Part shown: positions 13,226 through 21,932 of the stretch, piece after piece
Layout of the letters: each line of letters starts with the position of its first letter
Numbering within the stretch: position 1 is the stretch's first letter
Source: Candidatus Nomurabacteria bacterium GW2011_GWA1_36_15
GTDB lineage: Bacteria; Patescibacteriota; Minisyncoccia; Phycocordibacterales; UBA9973
Length of the DNA stretch: 41,474 nt
Reading direction: 5' to 3'
Assembly: GCA_000991415.1 (NCBI GenBank)
Contig: LBRM01000008.1
Span: 1-41,474, forward strand
Notes under the pieces: generated by a model
Seen by the model: the letters and a program-made list of their open reading frames with translations, nothing else
The model's database searches: none
What the model was told of the DNA's origin: nothing
Program-made: the position numbers and the translations under genes

Positions 13226-14162
13226 AAAAAAATTAATTACTCACAACGGGTCTTTTCACGCAGACGATATTTTTGCGGCGGCCACTCTTTCTTTGATGTT
13301 AGAAAAAAGAGGCGAAAGTTTTGAAATAATTCGCACTCGTGACCCTGAAACAATAAATAGTGGAGATTATGTTTTTGACGTAGGTGGAATGTATGATGAA
13401 AAAACAAACAGATTTGACCATCATCAAAAAGAGGGAGCGGGTGGCAGGGAAAACGGAATTCCTTATTCTTCTTTTGGACTTATCTGGAAACATTTTGGAA
13501 TAGATTTATGTGACAAGAATATTGATGTATGGAGTATGATAGATTTTAAAATTGTTATACCCATAGATGCTGTAGATAATGGTGTAGATATCGTTATACC
13601 AAAATTTAAAAACGTCACGCCGTACGGTGGAGAACAACCCTTTCTTATTTTTTCTCCAACATGGCAGGAAAATGAAAAAAATCTAGATAGTATATTTAAA
13701 GAAAAAGTTGAGGATGTTAAAAAAATTTTAAAACGTGAAATTGAAGTTGCAAAAGCCGACAACTTAGGGGGAAAATTAATTGAGGAAGCTTATTATAAGG
13801 CTAAAGATAAACGTGTTATAGAATTACCCAATTCATTTCCAAGATATTTATACCAAGATACCCTTTCTAAATTTCCAGAACCAATTTATCTTATATATAA
13901 AAGCGATCACAGTGAAACTTGGAAAGTAGAAGCAGTACAAAAATCTCCAGAAACAATGGAGAGTCGCAAACCATTTCCCAAAAGCTGGAGGGGTTTTTTA
14001 GATAATGATAAAAAATTAAAAGAAATAACCGGAATATCTGATGCAATATTTTGTCATAGGAATGGTTTTCTTATCACAGTTGTCTCCAAAAGAGGAGCTA
14101 TGTCTCTCACACAAAAAGCATTACTAGAACCTAGTCAGATAGAGCCCCAAGACTCTATCTGA
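13206..14162 (+). CDS. MYG1-family metal-dependent hydrolase/nuclease
   Basis: The 318 aa match the MYG1 (UPF0160) family: THNGSFHADDIFAAATL at the N-terminus, RTRDPETI, YVFDVGGMYDEKTNRFDHHQ (a DHH-like metal site) and IDAVDNGVD. The family is related to DHH phosphoesterases, and eukaryotic MYG1 is a 3'-5' RNA exonuclease. The ATG at 13206 lies inside the end of dedA; an ATG two codons later is equally possible. The last codons form half of a perfect hairpin (14135-14162). Confidence 0.85.
   Translation: MEMDTNKKKLITHNGSFHADDIFAAATLSLMLEKRGESFEIIRTRDPETINSGDYVFDVGGMYDEKTNRFDHHQKEGAGGRENGIPYSSFGLIWKHFGIDLCDKNIDVWSMIDFKIVIPIDAVDNGVDIVIPKFKNVTPYGGEQPFLIFSPTWQENEKNLDSIFKEKVEDVKKILKREIEVAKADNLGGKLIEEAYYKAKDKRVIELPNSFPRYLYQDTLSKFPEPIYLIYKSDHSETWKVEAVQKSPETMESRKPFPKSWRGFLDNDKKLKEITGISDAIFCHRNGFLITVVSKRGAMSLTQKALLEPSQIEPQDSI
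14135..14162 (+). promoter_or_regulatory. Hairpin covering the MYG1 stop codon, upstream of obgE
   Basis: TCAGATAGAG (14135-14144) pairs perfectly with CTCTATCTGA (14153-14162), with an 8-nt loop. The stop TGA is in the 3' arm. There is no T tract, so it is not an ordinary terminator. It lies 15 nt before the obgE ATG, which has no Shine-Dalgarno sequence. Confidence 0.5.
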
Positions 14163-14177
14163 AAGAACCCAATTCTT

Positions 14178-15191
14178 ATGGCCTTTATAGACGAAATAAA
14201 AATATATGCAGAAGCAGGACGCGGAGGAGATGGCGTAGTTAGATGGCGGCAAGAAAAGTTTATACCGAAGGGCGGACCGGCGGGAGGGGATGGCGGGCGT
14301 GGGGGAGATTTTTACGCTGTGGCCATCCGCGATGTGCATATACTTTCAAAATATAAGGCAAAAAAAAGTTTTAAGGCACAGAAAGGCGAAAATGGAGGAA
14401 ATAAAAGTTTGCATGGGAAAAAAGGGAATGATTTTGTTTTAGAATTGCCGATAGGATCTATCATCACCAACTTGGAGACGGAAGAGAAATGGCAACTATT
14501 GGAAGAGAGAGAGAAAATTTTACTTTTGAAGGGAGGTCATGGCGGATTTGGCAATGAACATTTCAAAAGTTCTACCAATACCACTCCGAAAGAATGGCGA
14601 CCGGGAGAAGAAGGTGAACGCGGTAATTTTCATATAGAGCTGGAGCTTTTTGCTGATGCCGGATTAGTGGGGCTTCCAAATGCCGGTAAAACATCATTAT
14701 TGAATGCAATAACGAATACGAATGCCAAAGTCGGGGATTATGAATTTACCACTTTAGACCCCAATCTGGGTGATTTTTACGGACATACCATTGCCGACAT
14801 TCCGGGATTAATAGAAGGGGCAAACCTAGGAAAAGGATTGGGCGTAAAATTTTTACGGCACATAAAACGCACTAAAATGATTGCGCATCTTATTTCCTTC
14901 GAGAATCTTTTTAAGAATACAACGGGAATGATGAAAGCTTATAAAGAAATTCGTAAAGAGTTGGAAAAATATGATAAAAACTTAAATTTAGGAGAAGAAG
15001 GTTTATCAAAAAAAGAAGAAATTATTATTCTTACTAAATCAGATACTACGGATAATTCTAAGATAATAGAAAAAAAGAAAAAAGAATTTGAAAAAATTTC
15101 TAAAAAAGTTTTTGTTCTTTCTTTATATGACGATAAATCTATAAAAACTTTCCGAGACGAATTAGTGAAAATTTTGAAGAAAAAGGTATAA
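14178..15191 (+). CDS. obgE: GTPase Obg/CgtA
   Basis: Ribosome-assembly and stress GTPase acting on the 50S subunit. The 337 aa start with the glycine-rich Obg fold (AEAGRGGDGVVRWRQEKFIP, GGPAGGDGGRGGD; residues 1-155). The G domain follows: G1 GLPNAGKTSLLN, G2 around YEFTTLDPNLG, G3 DIPGLIEGA, G4 LTKSD. There is no long C-terminal extension. It lies between the MYG1 gene and gatB (7 nt). Confidence 0.95.
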   Translation: MAFIDEIKIYAEAGRGGDGVVRWRQEKFIPKGGPAGGDGGRGGDFYAVAIRDVHILSKYKAKKSFKAQKGENGGNKSLHGKKGNDFVLELPIGSIITNLETEEKWQLLEEREKILLLKGGHGGFGNEHFKSSTNTTPKEWRPGEEGERGNFHIELELFADAGLVGLPNAGKTSLLNAITNTNAKVGDYEFTTLDPNLGDFYGHTIADIPGLIEGANLGKGLGVKFLRHIKRTKMIAHLISFENLFKNTTGMMKAYKEIRKELEKYDKNLNLGEEGLSKKEEIIILTKSDTTDNSKIIEKKKKEFEKISKKVFVLSLYDDKSIKTFRDELVKILKKKV

Positions 15192-15192
15192 T
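15187..15192 (+). promoter_or_regulatory. Possible -10 for gatB
   Basis: TATAAT overlaps the obgE stop codon and lies 6 nt before the gatB ATG (15199). The spacing would give a leaderless gatB transcript. No good -35 is seen, and gatB can also be read from upstream. Confidence 0.35.
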
Positions 15193-15198
15193 AAAAAC

Positions 15199-16629
15199 AT
15201 GGGGAAAAAATATTACCCGACAATTGGGCTTGAGATACACGCGGAATTGAAAACACAAACAAAAATGTTTTGTGGTTGTAAGAATGATCCTGATGAAAAA
15301 AATCCAAATGTAAATATTTGTCCTATTTGTATGGCCCATCCTGGAGCTTTGCCAGTAATCAATAAAAAAGCAGTAGAGAATGTGATAAAAGTTGGACTTG
15401 CTATAGATGGTAAAATTGCTGATTTTACCGAATTTGACCGTAAGAATTATTTTTATCCAGATATTCCGAAAGGTTTTCAGATTTCCCAATATAAATATCC
15501 AATAGTTTCCGGTGGGCATTTGGCTGATTTTGATGTCACTCGAGTGCATCTGGAAGAAGATACGGCTAATAATAAACACGATAGAGGAAATTTTTCCTTA
15601 ATTGATTTTAATCGCGCAGGCGTGCCATTGATGGAATTGGTAACCGAACCGAAAACATTTGAAGACGCGGAAATTGCTGCCAAGGGCGCTTCTATTTTTG
15701 CCAAAGAATTTCAGCTCGTATTGTGGTATTTGGGAGTATCGGAAGCGAATATGGAAAAGGGTGAAATGCGAGTGGAAGCAAATATTTCTGTTTCGGAAGA
15801 TAAGAATAAATTAGGCACAAAGGTGGAGGTGAAAAATTTAAATTCTTTCAAGAGTGTCGAGAAGGCTATTAAGTTTGAATTAGATAGAATGATAGAACTT
15901 TTAGAAAATGGAAAGAAAATAGAAATAATACAAGAAACTCGCGGATGGGATGAAGAAAAACAAAAGACGTTTTCTCAAAGGAAAAAAGAATCTAGTCAGG
16001 ATTACAGATATTTTCCAGAACCGGATTTGCCTAAAATGAGGCTGCATGAAGCTTTTGATTTGGAAAAAATGAAAAAAGAACTGCCAGAATTACCGCAAGC
16101 TAAACGCCTAAGATACAAAAATGATTTTGGTATTAAAGATGAAGATATAGAAAGTTACATTAATGATAAAGAGCTAGGAAGTTGGTTTGAAGAAATTGCA
16201 AAAATATTGAATGATAAAGATAAAGTAAAAATAGCTTCAAATTATATAACTTCAGATTATTTAGGACTTAAGAAAAATAATCCAAATACAAAAATCACAA
16301 AAACTCAAAATTTTGCTGAGCTAATAAATCTATTAGCAAATAATAAAATATCCTCTCGTGCTGCTAAAAATATTTTGGCGATGATTATTGTGAAAGATGA
16401 ATCCCCGCTTAAAATTGCGACAGAAAAAGGATTGTTGCAGAAAAATGACGAAGGGGAAATTAAGAGTCTAGTAGAAAAAATAATAGCGAAAAATCCTGAG
16501 GTGGTTGCTACTTATAAGACCGGTAAGGAAAATGCCATTATGTCTTTAGTTGGGAAAATTATAAAAGAAAGTAAAGGAAGTGCAAATCCTCAAATAGTTG
16601 TTAATCTTCTAAAAGATTTATTAAAATGA
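15199..16629 (+). CDS. gatB: Asp-tRNA(Asn)/Glu-tRNA(Gln) amidotransferase subunit B
   Basis: Kinase/transamidation subunit of GatCAB, which converts Glu-tRNA-Gln to Gln-tRNA-Gln (and Asp to Asn). The 476 aa show TIGLEIHAEL, the zinc site CGCKNDP and CPICMAHPGALP, DIPKGFQISQY, FNRAGVPLMELVTEP and VEVKNLNSF. The C-terminal helical and YqeY-like tail ends in SKGSANPQIVVNLL. It overlaps the next gene by 4 nt (ATGA). gatA and gatC are not in the window. Confidence 0.95.
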   Translation: MGKKYYPTIGLEIHAELKTQTKMFCGCKNDPDEKNPNVNICPICMAHPGALPVINKKAVENVIKVGLAIDGKIADFTEFDRKNYFYPDIPKGFQISQYKYPIVSGGHLADFDVTRVHLEEDTANNKHDRGNFSLIDFNRAGVPLMELVTEPKTFEDAEIAAKGASIFAKEFQLVLWYLGVSEANMEKGEMRVEANISVSEDKNKLGTKVEVKNLNSFKSVEKAIKFELDRMIELLENGKKIEIIQETRGWDEEKQKTFSQRKKESSQDYRYFPEPDLPKMRLHEAFDLEKMKKELPELPQAKRLRYKNDFGIKDEDIESYINDKELGSWFEEIAKILNDKDKVKIASNYITSDYLGLKKNNPNTKITKTQNFAELINLLANNKISSRAAKNILAMIIVKDESPLKIATEKGLLQKNDEGEIKSLVEKIIAKNPEVVATYKTGKENAIMSLVGKIIKESKGSANPQIVVNLLKDLLK

Positions 16630-17630
16630 ATAAAGATATTCTAACAAAAACTGTTTCTCACTTGCTTCTTCCATCCAAGGGTATCCTGGCTATAGATGAA
16701 AATTTGAATACATGCAATAAACGTTTTGAAAAGCTTGACATACCTGCTACCGTAGAAAAACGCAGAGAATATCGAGAACTTTTAATAACCGCTCCAGAAA
16801 TTGAGAAATATATTTCAGGTTATATTCTTTTTGACGAAACCATTAGACAAAATACTAAAGATAACAAAAGTTTTATTTCTGTTTTGCAATCAAAAGGTAT
16901 AGAAATTGGCATAAAGGTTGATAAGGGCGTAGAAGAATTTTCTCCGGATTCTTCAGAGAAAATTACAGAAGGACTTGATGGATTAAGTGACAGATTAAGA
17001 GAATATAAAAATATGGGCGCAACTTTTGCTAAATGGCGCGCCATTTATAATATTGGAGAAAATATTCCAAGTCCGAAATGTATAAAAGCTAATGCGAATA
17101 TTTTTGCCCAATACGCTCATATTTGTCAGAGGCAAGATATAGTGCCGATAATTGAACCAGAAATTTTAATAGACGGAGATTATACTGTGGAAAAATGTTA
17201 TGAGATAACTGCTAAAAATCTAGATATTATTTTTTCTGAGTTGCAAAATGCGGACATTTTTATTCCGGGAATAATTTTGAAGACAAATATGATAATTTCT
17301 GGAAAAGAAGCAACAGTGCAGGCTTCAGCAGAAAAAGTTGCTGAAATGACAATCAAATGTCTAAAAGAACATGTACCGAATAATATTGGTGGAATAGTTT
17401 TTTTATCAGGTGGGCAAAGTGACGAAAAGGCAACCTTGAATTTGAATGCCATGCATCAAATAGCAAATTTACCTTGGCCGCTTACTTTTTCTTATGGTCG
17501 AGCGATTCAAAATAAAGCTCTTCGAAGTTGGGCGCAAAATTCAAAAGATACAGTAATTATACAGAAACTTCTTTTAGAATCAGCCAAGATAAACAGCTTA
17601 GCTAGCGTAGGGAAATATCAATCAAAATAA
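16626..17630 (+). CDS. Class I fructose-bisphosphate aldolase
   Basis: Glycolytic aldolase using a lysine Schiff base. The 334 aa resemble the eukaryote-type class I family: KGILAIDENLNTCNKRF near the N-terminus, LDGLSDRLREYKNMGATFAK, IIEPEILIDGDY, the Schiff-base strand GIILKTNMI (Lys about residue 221), GIVFLSGGQSDEKAT and PWPLTFSYGRAIQ. The start overlaps the gatB stop by 4 nt. No metal-dependent class II features are seen. Physical coupling to gatB suggests constitutive expression. Confidence 0.93.
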   Translation: MNKDILTKTVSHLLLPSKGILAIDENLNTCNKRFEKLDIPATVEKRREYRELLITAPEIEKYISGYILFDETIRQNTKDNKSFISVLQSKGIEIGIKVDKGVEEFSPDSSEKITEGLDGLSDRLREYKNMGATFAKWRAIYNIGENIPSPKCIKANANIFAQYAHICQRQDIVPIIEPEILIDGDYTVEKCYEITAKNLDIIFSELQNADIFIPGIILKTNMIISGKEATVQASAEKVAEMTIKCLKEHVPNNIGGIVFLSGGQSDEKATLNLNAMHQIANLPWPLTFSYGRAIQNKALRSWAQNSKDTVIIQKLLLESAKINSLASVGKYQSK

Positions 17631-17711
17631 TATGTTTTTACAAATATTTAATATGATAAAAAATTTATTACGCACCATCTTTGTCTTCTTTGAATGATTT
17701 TTAAAAATTAG

Positions 17712-19514
17712 ATGAAAGAGGAAATCCAAAAATTTTTTAAGGGGGAAGTGGAAGATGATGAAAAAACTCTTGCAAAATATTCGCGAGATGCGAGTATTTT
17801 TGAAGTAAAACCTAAACTTGTACTCTTTCCCAGAGATTCTGAAGACGTGAAAAATCTGGTGAAATGGGTTTCTGAAAATAAAGATAAGTATGCGGATCCG
17901 GAATTAAATAAAGATTGGAAAAATCTTTCTATTACTGCCAGGTGCGCAGGTACCGATATGTCAGGTGGAGCAATAGGGGAATCTTTGATATTGGATTTTA
18001 CTAGGCATATGAATAAATTAATAGGTTGGAATCAAATTCTAAAAAATTCTTCAGAATTTGATTCCATTACAGTGCAACCGGGCATGTTTTACCGAGATTT
18101 TGAAAAAATGACGCTGGAGAAAGGATCGGTTTTACCTTGTTATACCGCCTCGAAAAGTTTGAATGCCATGGGAGGGATGTTTGGTAATAATTCTGCTGGA
18201 GAGCGAACTCTTAAATATGGGAAAACCGAAGATTATATTTTAGAAACCAAAATGGTTTTTTCGGATGGCAACGAATACGTAATTAGACCGCTAAGCCAGA
18301 ATGAATTAACAAAAAAAATTACACAAACAAATCTTGAAGGTATAATCTATAAAGATATTTATGATTTAATAAATAAAAATAAAGAAGAAATAAAAGATGC
18401 AAAACCAAAAGTTCATAAAAATTCTGCTGGTTATTATATTTGGAATGTTATAAGTAGCCCGCCTGAAAAAGATTTTGGCGCCTTCGCCCTCAGAGATATT
18501 AAGACAGGGGACCCACGACGCATAAAATCTTTTTCAGGCGGGCTTTTCTTTGATCTAAATAAATTGCTTGTCGGTTCACAGGGGACTTTAGGTATTGCTA
18601 CGGAAATTACTTTCAAACTTGTTCCCAATCCAAAATATTCCAAACTGGTAGTTGTTTTTATGAATGATTTAGCTTCCCTGGGTCATCTGGTAGATGAAAT
18701 TTTACGATTTGACCCAGAAACCCTAGAAACGTATGATGACAAAACTATAAAACTAGCAGTCAGATTTTTCCCAGATTTTTTTAAAAACAAAGGTTTTATC
18801 GGCATTATTAAATTTATGTGGAATTTTTTACCGGAGTTAAAAATGATGATTACTGGGGGTTTCCCAAAATTGATCCTTCTAGCGGAATTCGCCGGAGAAG
18901 ATGAAACTCTAATAAATAAGCGATGCATTCTTCTTAAAGAAAAAATTGAGGGTTTTAAACTGGAAGTTCACATTACTAAGTCAAAAGAAGAAGCGGAAAA
19001 GTATTGGGATATCAGAAGAAAAAGTTTTTCTCTTTTACGGAAACATATTTCAGGTCTTCATACCGCTCCCTTTATAGATGATATTATAGTTCGCCCAGAA
19101 TTTTTACCAAAATTTTTTCCAGAGTTAAATGGAATTTTAAAACAATATAATTTGACCTACACCATAGCAGGACATGCGGGGGACGGCAATTTTCACATTA
19201 TTCCTCTCATGGATTTTTCACGTTCCGATACTGCAAAAATAATAGTAGAACTTTCAGAAAAAGTTTATAATCTTGTCATAAAATATCACGGTTCGATTAC
19301 AGCTGAACATAATGACGGCCTTATTCGCACCCCTTATCTGCAAAAAATGTATGGAGAAAAAATAATTAATCTTTTTGAACAAATTAAAAAAATTTTCGAT
19401 CCGAAGAATATTTTCAATTTGGGTAAAAAAGTTGTTTCACCTGATGGAGTGGGCACCAAAGAATACGTAGTATCACACATTGCCTTAGAACACAATGTTC
19501 ATCATGAAATTTAA
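17712..19514 (+). CDS. FAD-linked oxidase (GlcD/D-lactate dehydrogenase-like) with palindromic insert
   Basis: Flavoenzyme of the FAD-binding type 4 (PCMH) family, oxidising a 2-hydroxy acid or similar. The 600 aa include the FAD-binding segment ARCAGTDMSGGAIGESLILD, GMFGNNSAGERTLKYG, LLVGSQGTLGIATEITF, and the C-terminal AGHAGDGNFHIIPLMD with ITAEHNDGLIRTPYLQKMYG. No C-terminal Fe-S domain is present. Residues about 249-278 (SPPEKDFGAFALRDIKTG and beyond) interrupt the usual NSAGYYIWNV ... FDLNKLLVGSQGTLGI sequence and are encoded by a palindromic element (18456-18544); the frame stays open through it. The substrate is unknown. The 81-nt gap upstream shows no clear promoter. Confidence 0.85.
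   Translation: MKEEIQKFFKGEVEDDEKTLAKYSRDASIFEVKPKLVLFPRDSEDVKNLVKWVSENKDKYADPELNKDWKNLSITARCAGTDMSGGAIGESLILDFTRHMNKLIGWNQILKNSSEFDSITVQPGMFYRDFEKMTLEKGSVLPCYTASKSLNAMGGMFGNNSAGERTLKYGKTEDYILETKMVFSDGNEYVIRPLSQNELTKKITQTNLEGIIYKDIYDLINKNKEEIKDAKPKVHKNSAGYYIWNVISSPPEKDFGAFALRDIKTGDPRRIKSFSGGLFFDLNKLLVGSQGTLGIATEITFKLVPNPKYSKLVVVFMNDLASLGHLVDEILRFDPETLETYDDKTIKLAVRFFPDFFKNKGFIGIIKFMWNFLPELKMMITGGFPKLILLAEFAGEDETLINKRCILLKEKIEGFKLEVHITKSKEEAEKYWDIRRKSFSLLRKHISGLHTAPFIDDIIVRPEFLPKFFPELNGILKQYNLTYTIAGHAGDGNFHIIPLMDFSRSDTAKIIVELSEKVYNLVIKYHGSITAEHNDGLIRTPYLQKMYGEKIINLFEQIKKIFDPKNIFNLGKKVVSPDGVGTKEYVVSHIALEHNVHHEI
18456..18544 (+). repeat. Palindromic core element, copy 2 (in frame in the FAD oxidase)
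   Basis: A perfect 21-bp inverted repeat (18456-18476 and 18524-18544; arm begins AGCCCGCCTG) encloses a 47-nt core with GCCTTCGCCCTC and GACAGGGGACCCACGAC. The core is identical at 36 of 47 positions to copy 1, but the arms differ completely. It is translated in frame as an extra peptide of about 30 residues. The GC-rich ends contrast with the host gene. Confidence 0.9.
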
Positions 19515-19571
19515 ATTTTAGAATTAAATTCTCAGACTTAGTATTATGTTTGCTTTTTGATTTTTTTTATA

Positions 19572-19577
19572 TATAAT
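19572..19577 (+). promoter_or_regulatory. -10 box of rplY
   Basis: A consensus TATAAT 6 nt before the rplY ATG (19584). Transcription should start at the ATG, giving a leaderless mRNA. A weak TTGCTT (19551-19556) has a short 15-nt spacer. Confidence 0.6.
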
Positions 19578-19583
19578 GCCTTT

Positions 19584-20261
19584 ATGTTTGTAATTAAAGC
19601 TAAAAAGAGAAATGAGGGTGTTAATTTAAATACTTTGAGAAAAACAGGAGAAATGCCGGCAGTTTTTTATGGTGCGGGTAAAACCCCTACTTCTATTTCC
19701 TTATCAATCGTTGAATTTAAAAAAATCTGGAGAGAGGCTGGAGAATCTTCTACTGTTAAAATTTCACTAGATGATAATAATATTGATGCACTTATACACG
19801 AAGTGCAAGTTCATCCAGTGACAGAAGAGCCAATACACGTGGATTTTTTGGTTGTAGATATGAATAAGAAAATACGGGTCAAAGTACCGCTTGAATTTAT
19901 CGGAATATCCAATGCGGTGAAAAATGGACTGGGAAATCTTGTTAAAGTACTTTATGAAGTGGAGGTTGAAGCATTACCTAAAGATCTTCCACACAATCTT
20001 GAAGTTGATATATCCAAACTTGAAACAGTAGAAAACCAGATCTTTGTTTCTGATATAAAATTGCCAACTGGAGTTGCTATTATTGTAAATGAACGTGAGA
20101 TTGTAGCTTCTATCGTTCTTCAAGTAGAGGAAAAAGAGGAGGTTGCTCCGCCAATTGATTTATCTGCAATTGAAGTTGAAAAGAAAGGTAAAAAAGAAGA
20201 AGAAGGAGAAGTTACAGATGCTGTAGTTCCTGAAAAAGAGGAAAAAATAGAGAAAAAATAA
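19584..20261 (+). CDS. rplY: 50S ribosomal protein bL25 (TL5/Ctc type)
   Basis: Binds 5S rRNA. The 225 aa comprise the L25 domain (VIKAKKRNEGVNLNTLRKTG, MPAVFYGAGKTPTSIS) and the C-terminal TL5 domain (VPLEFIGISNAVKNGLGNLV, EVEALPKDLPHNLEVDIS). The tail is a low-complexity stretch rich in Lys and Glu, longer than needed for the fold. The ATG at 19584 is chosen because the family starts near FVIKA; a TTG at 19557 would place the promoter inside the gene. The mRNA is probably leaderless. Confidence 0.92.
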   Translation: MFVIKAKKRNEGVNLNTLRKTGEMPAVFYGAGKTPTSISLSIVEFKKIWREAGESSTVKISLDDNNIDALIHEVQVHPVTEEPIHVDFLVVDMNKKIRVKVPLEFIGISNAVKNGLGNLVKVLYEVEVEALPKDLPHNLEVDISKLETVENQIFVSDIKLPTGVAIIVNEREIVASIVLQVEEKEEVAPPIDLSAIEVEKKGKKEEEGEVTDAVVPEKEEKIEKK

Positions 20262-20272
20262 TTCCCGAGAAG

Positions 20273-20301
20273 CAGACAAGTTTTTTATAAAATGTTATAA
20301 T
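20273..20301 (+). promoter_or_regulatory. Promoter of the lytic transglycosylase gene
   Basis: CAGACA (20273-20278), a 17-nt spacer, then TATAAT (20296-20301) with an extended TGT directly before it. The ATG is 7 nt further on (20309), so the mRNA should be leaderless. Confidence 0.65.
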
Positions 20302-20308
20302 AGAAATT

Positions 20309-21676
20309 ATGGTTAAAAAATTCGCCATAATTTTTGTTTCTATATTTTCAATATTAATTTTTACGGCATATAAATTACATGCCTCTTTTGATTGTCTCAC
20401 TTTGAATAATTCTTCTTCTCAAGCTGATAAAGATTTTTGCAGAAGGGAGCTTAGTCAAATAGAAGCCCAACTGGCTGATTTATTAAATAAACAAAAAGAA
20501 CAACAAAAACAAACCGGAACCCTGCAAGGTGATATAAACTATTTAACTAGCCAAATTAATGCTTTGAAAATTAAGGTTAAAGCGAGGAGTTTAAAAATTG
20601 CAGAACTAAAGGTTGATATAAAAGACAAAGTCTCAAAAATTGAAACCCTTTCTGAAAAAATAGATCGTGAACATGAATCTTTAGCTCAATTATTGCGCAA
20701 TACAAATGATTTCGATAATAAGGATTTTATTTATTTAATATTTTCTGATGAAGATTTGTCTACCTTTTATAGCGATCTGGAATCTTATGCTTCAATTAAA
20801 CAAGCAGTAAAAACATCAGTAGATCAAATTAAAGGGATAAAAACTGAAACTGAAACAGAAAAAAAAGATCTTGAAAAAAAACAAGACGCAGAAACTAATG
20901 CCAAAGCTGAACTTGAGTCTGCTCAAAAGAAGGTGGTACAATCTGAAACAGAAAAGAAACAGCTTTTATCTATTAGTAAATTGAAAGAAGCGGAATATTT
21001 GAAACTTGCTAATGAAAAAAAAGCTAGAGCAGATAAAATACGTTTGGCATTGTTTCCTCTCCGTGATGCACAAGCAATTCCTTTTGGTGTGGCTCTAGAT
21101 TATGCGGAAAAAGCTGAAAAGAAAACAGGAGTTCGTCCAGCTTTTGTGCTTGCTGTTTTGAAGCAAGAAACCAATCTTGGAGCGAATGTTGGTTCATGTG
21201 TTATAACCAATCTTTCAACTGGCGAAACAAAAAATACAAAATCAGGACAAGTTTTTAGTAAAGGCATTCATCCTACGCGCGATTTACCTCTTTTACAGGA
21301 GATAGTAAAAGAACTTGGCAGAAATCCGCTTAGCACTATAGTTTCCTGTCCGCAATCAGTAGGTTTCGGGGGAGCCATGGGACCAGCGCAATTTATTCCA
21401 TCGACCTGGAATCTTATTAAATCAAAAGTAAAAAATGCATTAGATAAATCAATTCCCGATCCGTGGAATCCTGCTGACGCAATTATGGCGTCTTCTATAT
21501 TGTTGCAGGATAACGGGGCAAGCGCTCGGACCTATACTGCCGAAAGAAATGCTGCCTGTAAATATTATTCTGGTCGAATATGCTCTGATCCAACTGTAAA
21601 AAATGTTTTTTACGGAAACGCCGTTATGGCTTTGGCTGAAAAAATACAAGCTGATATAGATTTGCTTTCAAATTAA
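20309..21676 (+). CDS. Secreted coiled-coil protein with C-terminal lytic transglycosylase domain
   Basis: The 455 aa start with a signal peptide or anchor ([19 protein letters not shown], then Ala-Ser). A long coiled coil (about 40-245) follows, rich in Lys, Glu and Gln, of the EnvC/PcsB type. The C-terminal domain (about 255-455) resembles MltB/SLT transglycosylases: the catalytic Glu is in [12 protein letters not shown], with [13 protein letters not shown] and [15 protein letters not shown]. In EnvC-like proteins the coiled coil docks to FtsX or regulates amidases; here it is fused to an enzyme that cleaves peptidoglycan. It is probably extracytoplasmic, for wall remodelling at division. 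Confidence 0.85.
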   Translation: MVKKFAIIFVSIFSILIFTAYKLHASFDCLTLNNSSSQADKDFCRRELSQIEAQLADLLNKQKEQQKQTGTLQGDINYLTSQINALKIKVKARSLKIAELKVDIKDKVSKIETLSEKIDREHESLAQLLRNTNDFDNKDFIYLIFSDEDLSTFYSDLESYASIKQAVKTSVDQIKGIKTETETEKKDLEKKQDAETNAKAELESAQKKVVQSETEKKQLLSISKLKEAEYLKLANEKKARADKIRLALFPLRDAQAIPFGVALDYAEKAEKKTGVRPAFVLAVLKQETNLGANVGSCVITNLSTGETKNTKSGQVFSKGIHPTRDLPLLQEIVKELGRNPLSTIVSCPQSVGFGGAMGPAQFIPSTWNLIKSKVKNALDKSIPDPWNPADAIMASSILLQDNGASARTYTAERNAACKYYSGRICSDPTVKNVFYGNAVMALAEKIQADIDLLSN

Positions 21677-21713
21677 AATTGTGATAGTGTCTAAAAGAAA
21701 ATTCAAAAGATTT

Positions 21714-21932
21714 ATGAAAAAAAATATACATCCTAAATATGATATTAAAACCAAAGCCACTTGCGCCTGTGGGGCTGTTTTTGAAGTGGGCTCAACCATG
21801 CCTGAAATTAAAGTAGAAGTTTGTAGTCAATGCCATCCTTTTTACACTGGCAATGAAAAAATTATGGATACGGCCGGACGAGTAGAACGTTTCAATAAAC
21901 GCCGAGCAGCTTCTGTTAAAGTTAAAAAATAA
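21714..21932 (+). CDS. rpmE: 50S ribosomal protein bL31
   Basis: 72 aa: MKKNIHPKY, then [40 protein letters not shown]. The Cys pairs (CAC and CSQC) mark the zinc-binding form. The ATG at 21714 is preferred over the GTG at 21681, since bL31 starts with MK.NIHP. Its stop overlaps the prfA ATG by 1 nt (TAATG), a common coupling of rpmE and prfA. Confidence 0.95.
   Translation: MKKNIHPKYDIKTKATCACGAVFEVGSTMPEIKVEVCSQCHPFYTGNEKIMDTAGRVERFNKRRAASVKVKK

Noticed and set aside
14135-14162. Terminator between MYG1 and obgE
   Set aside because: The hairpin is perfect but has no T tract on either side; recorded as a hairpin of unknown role instead.
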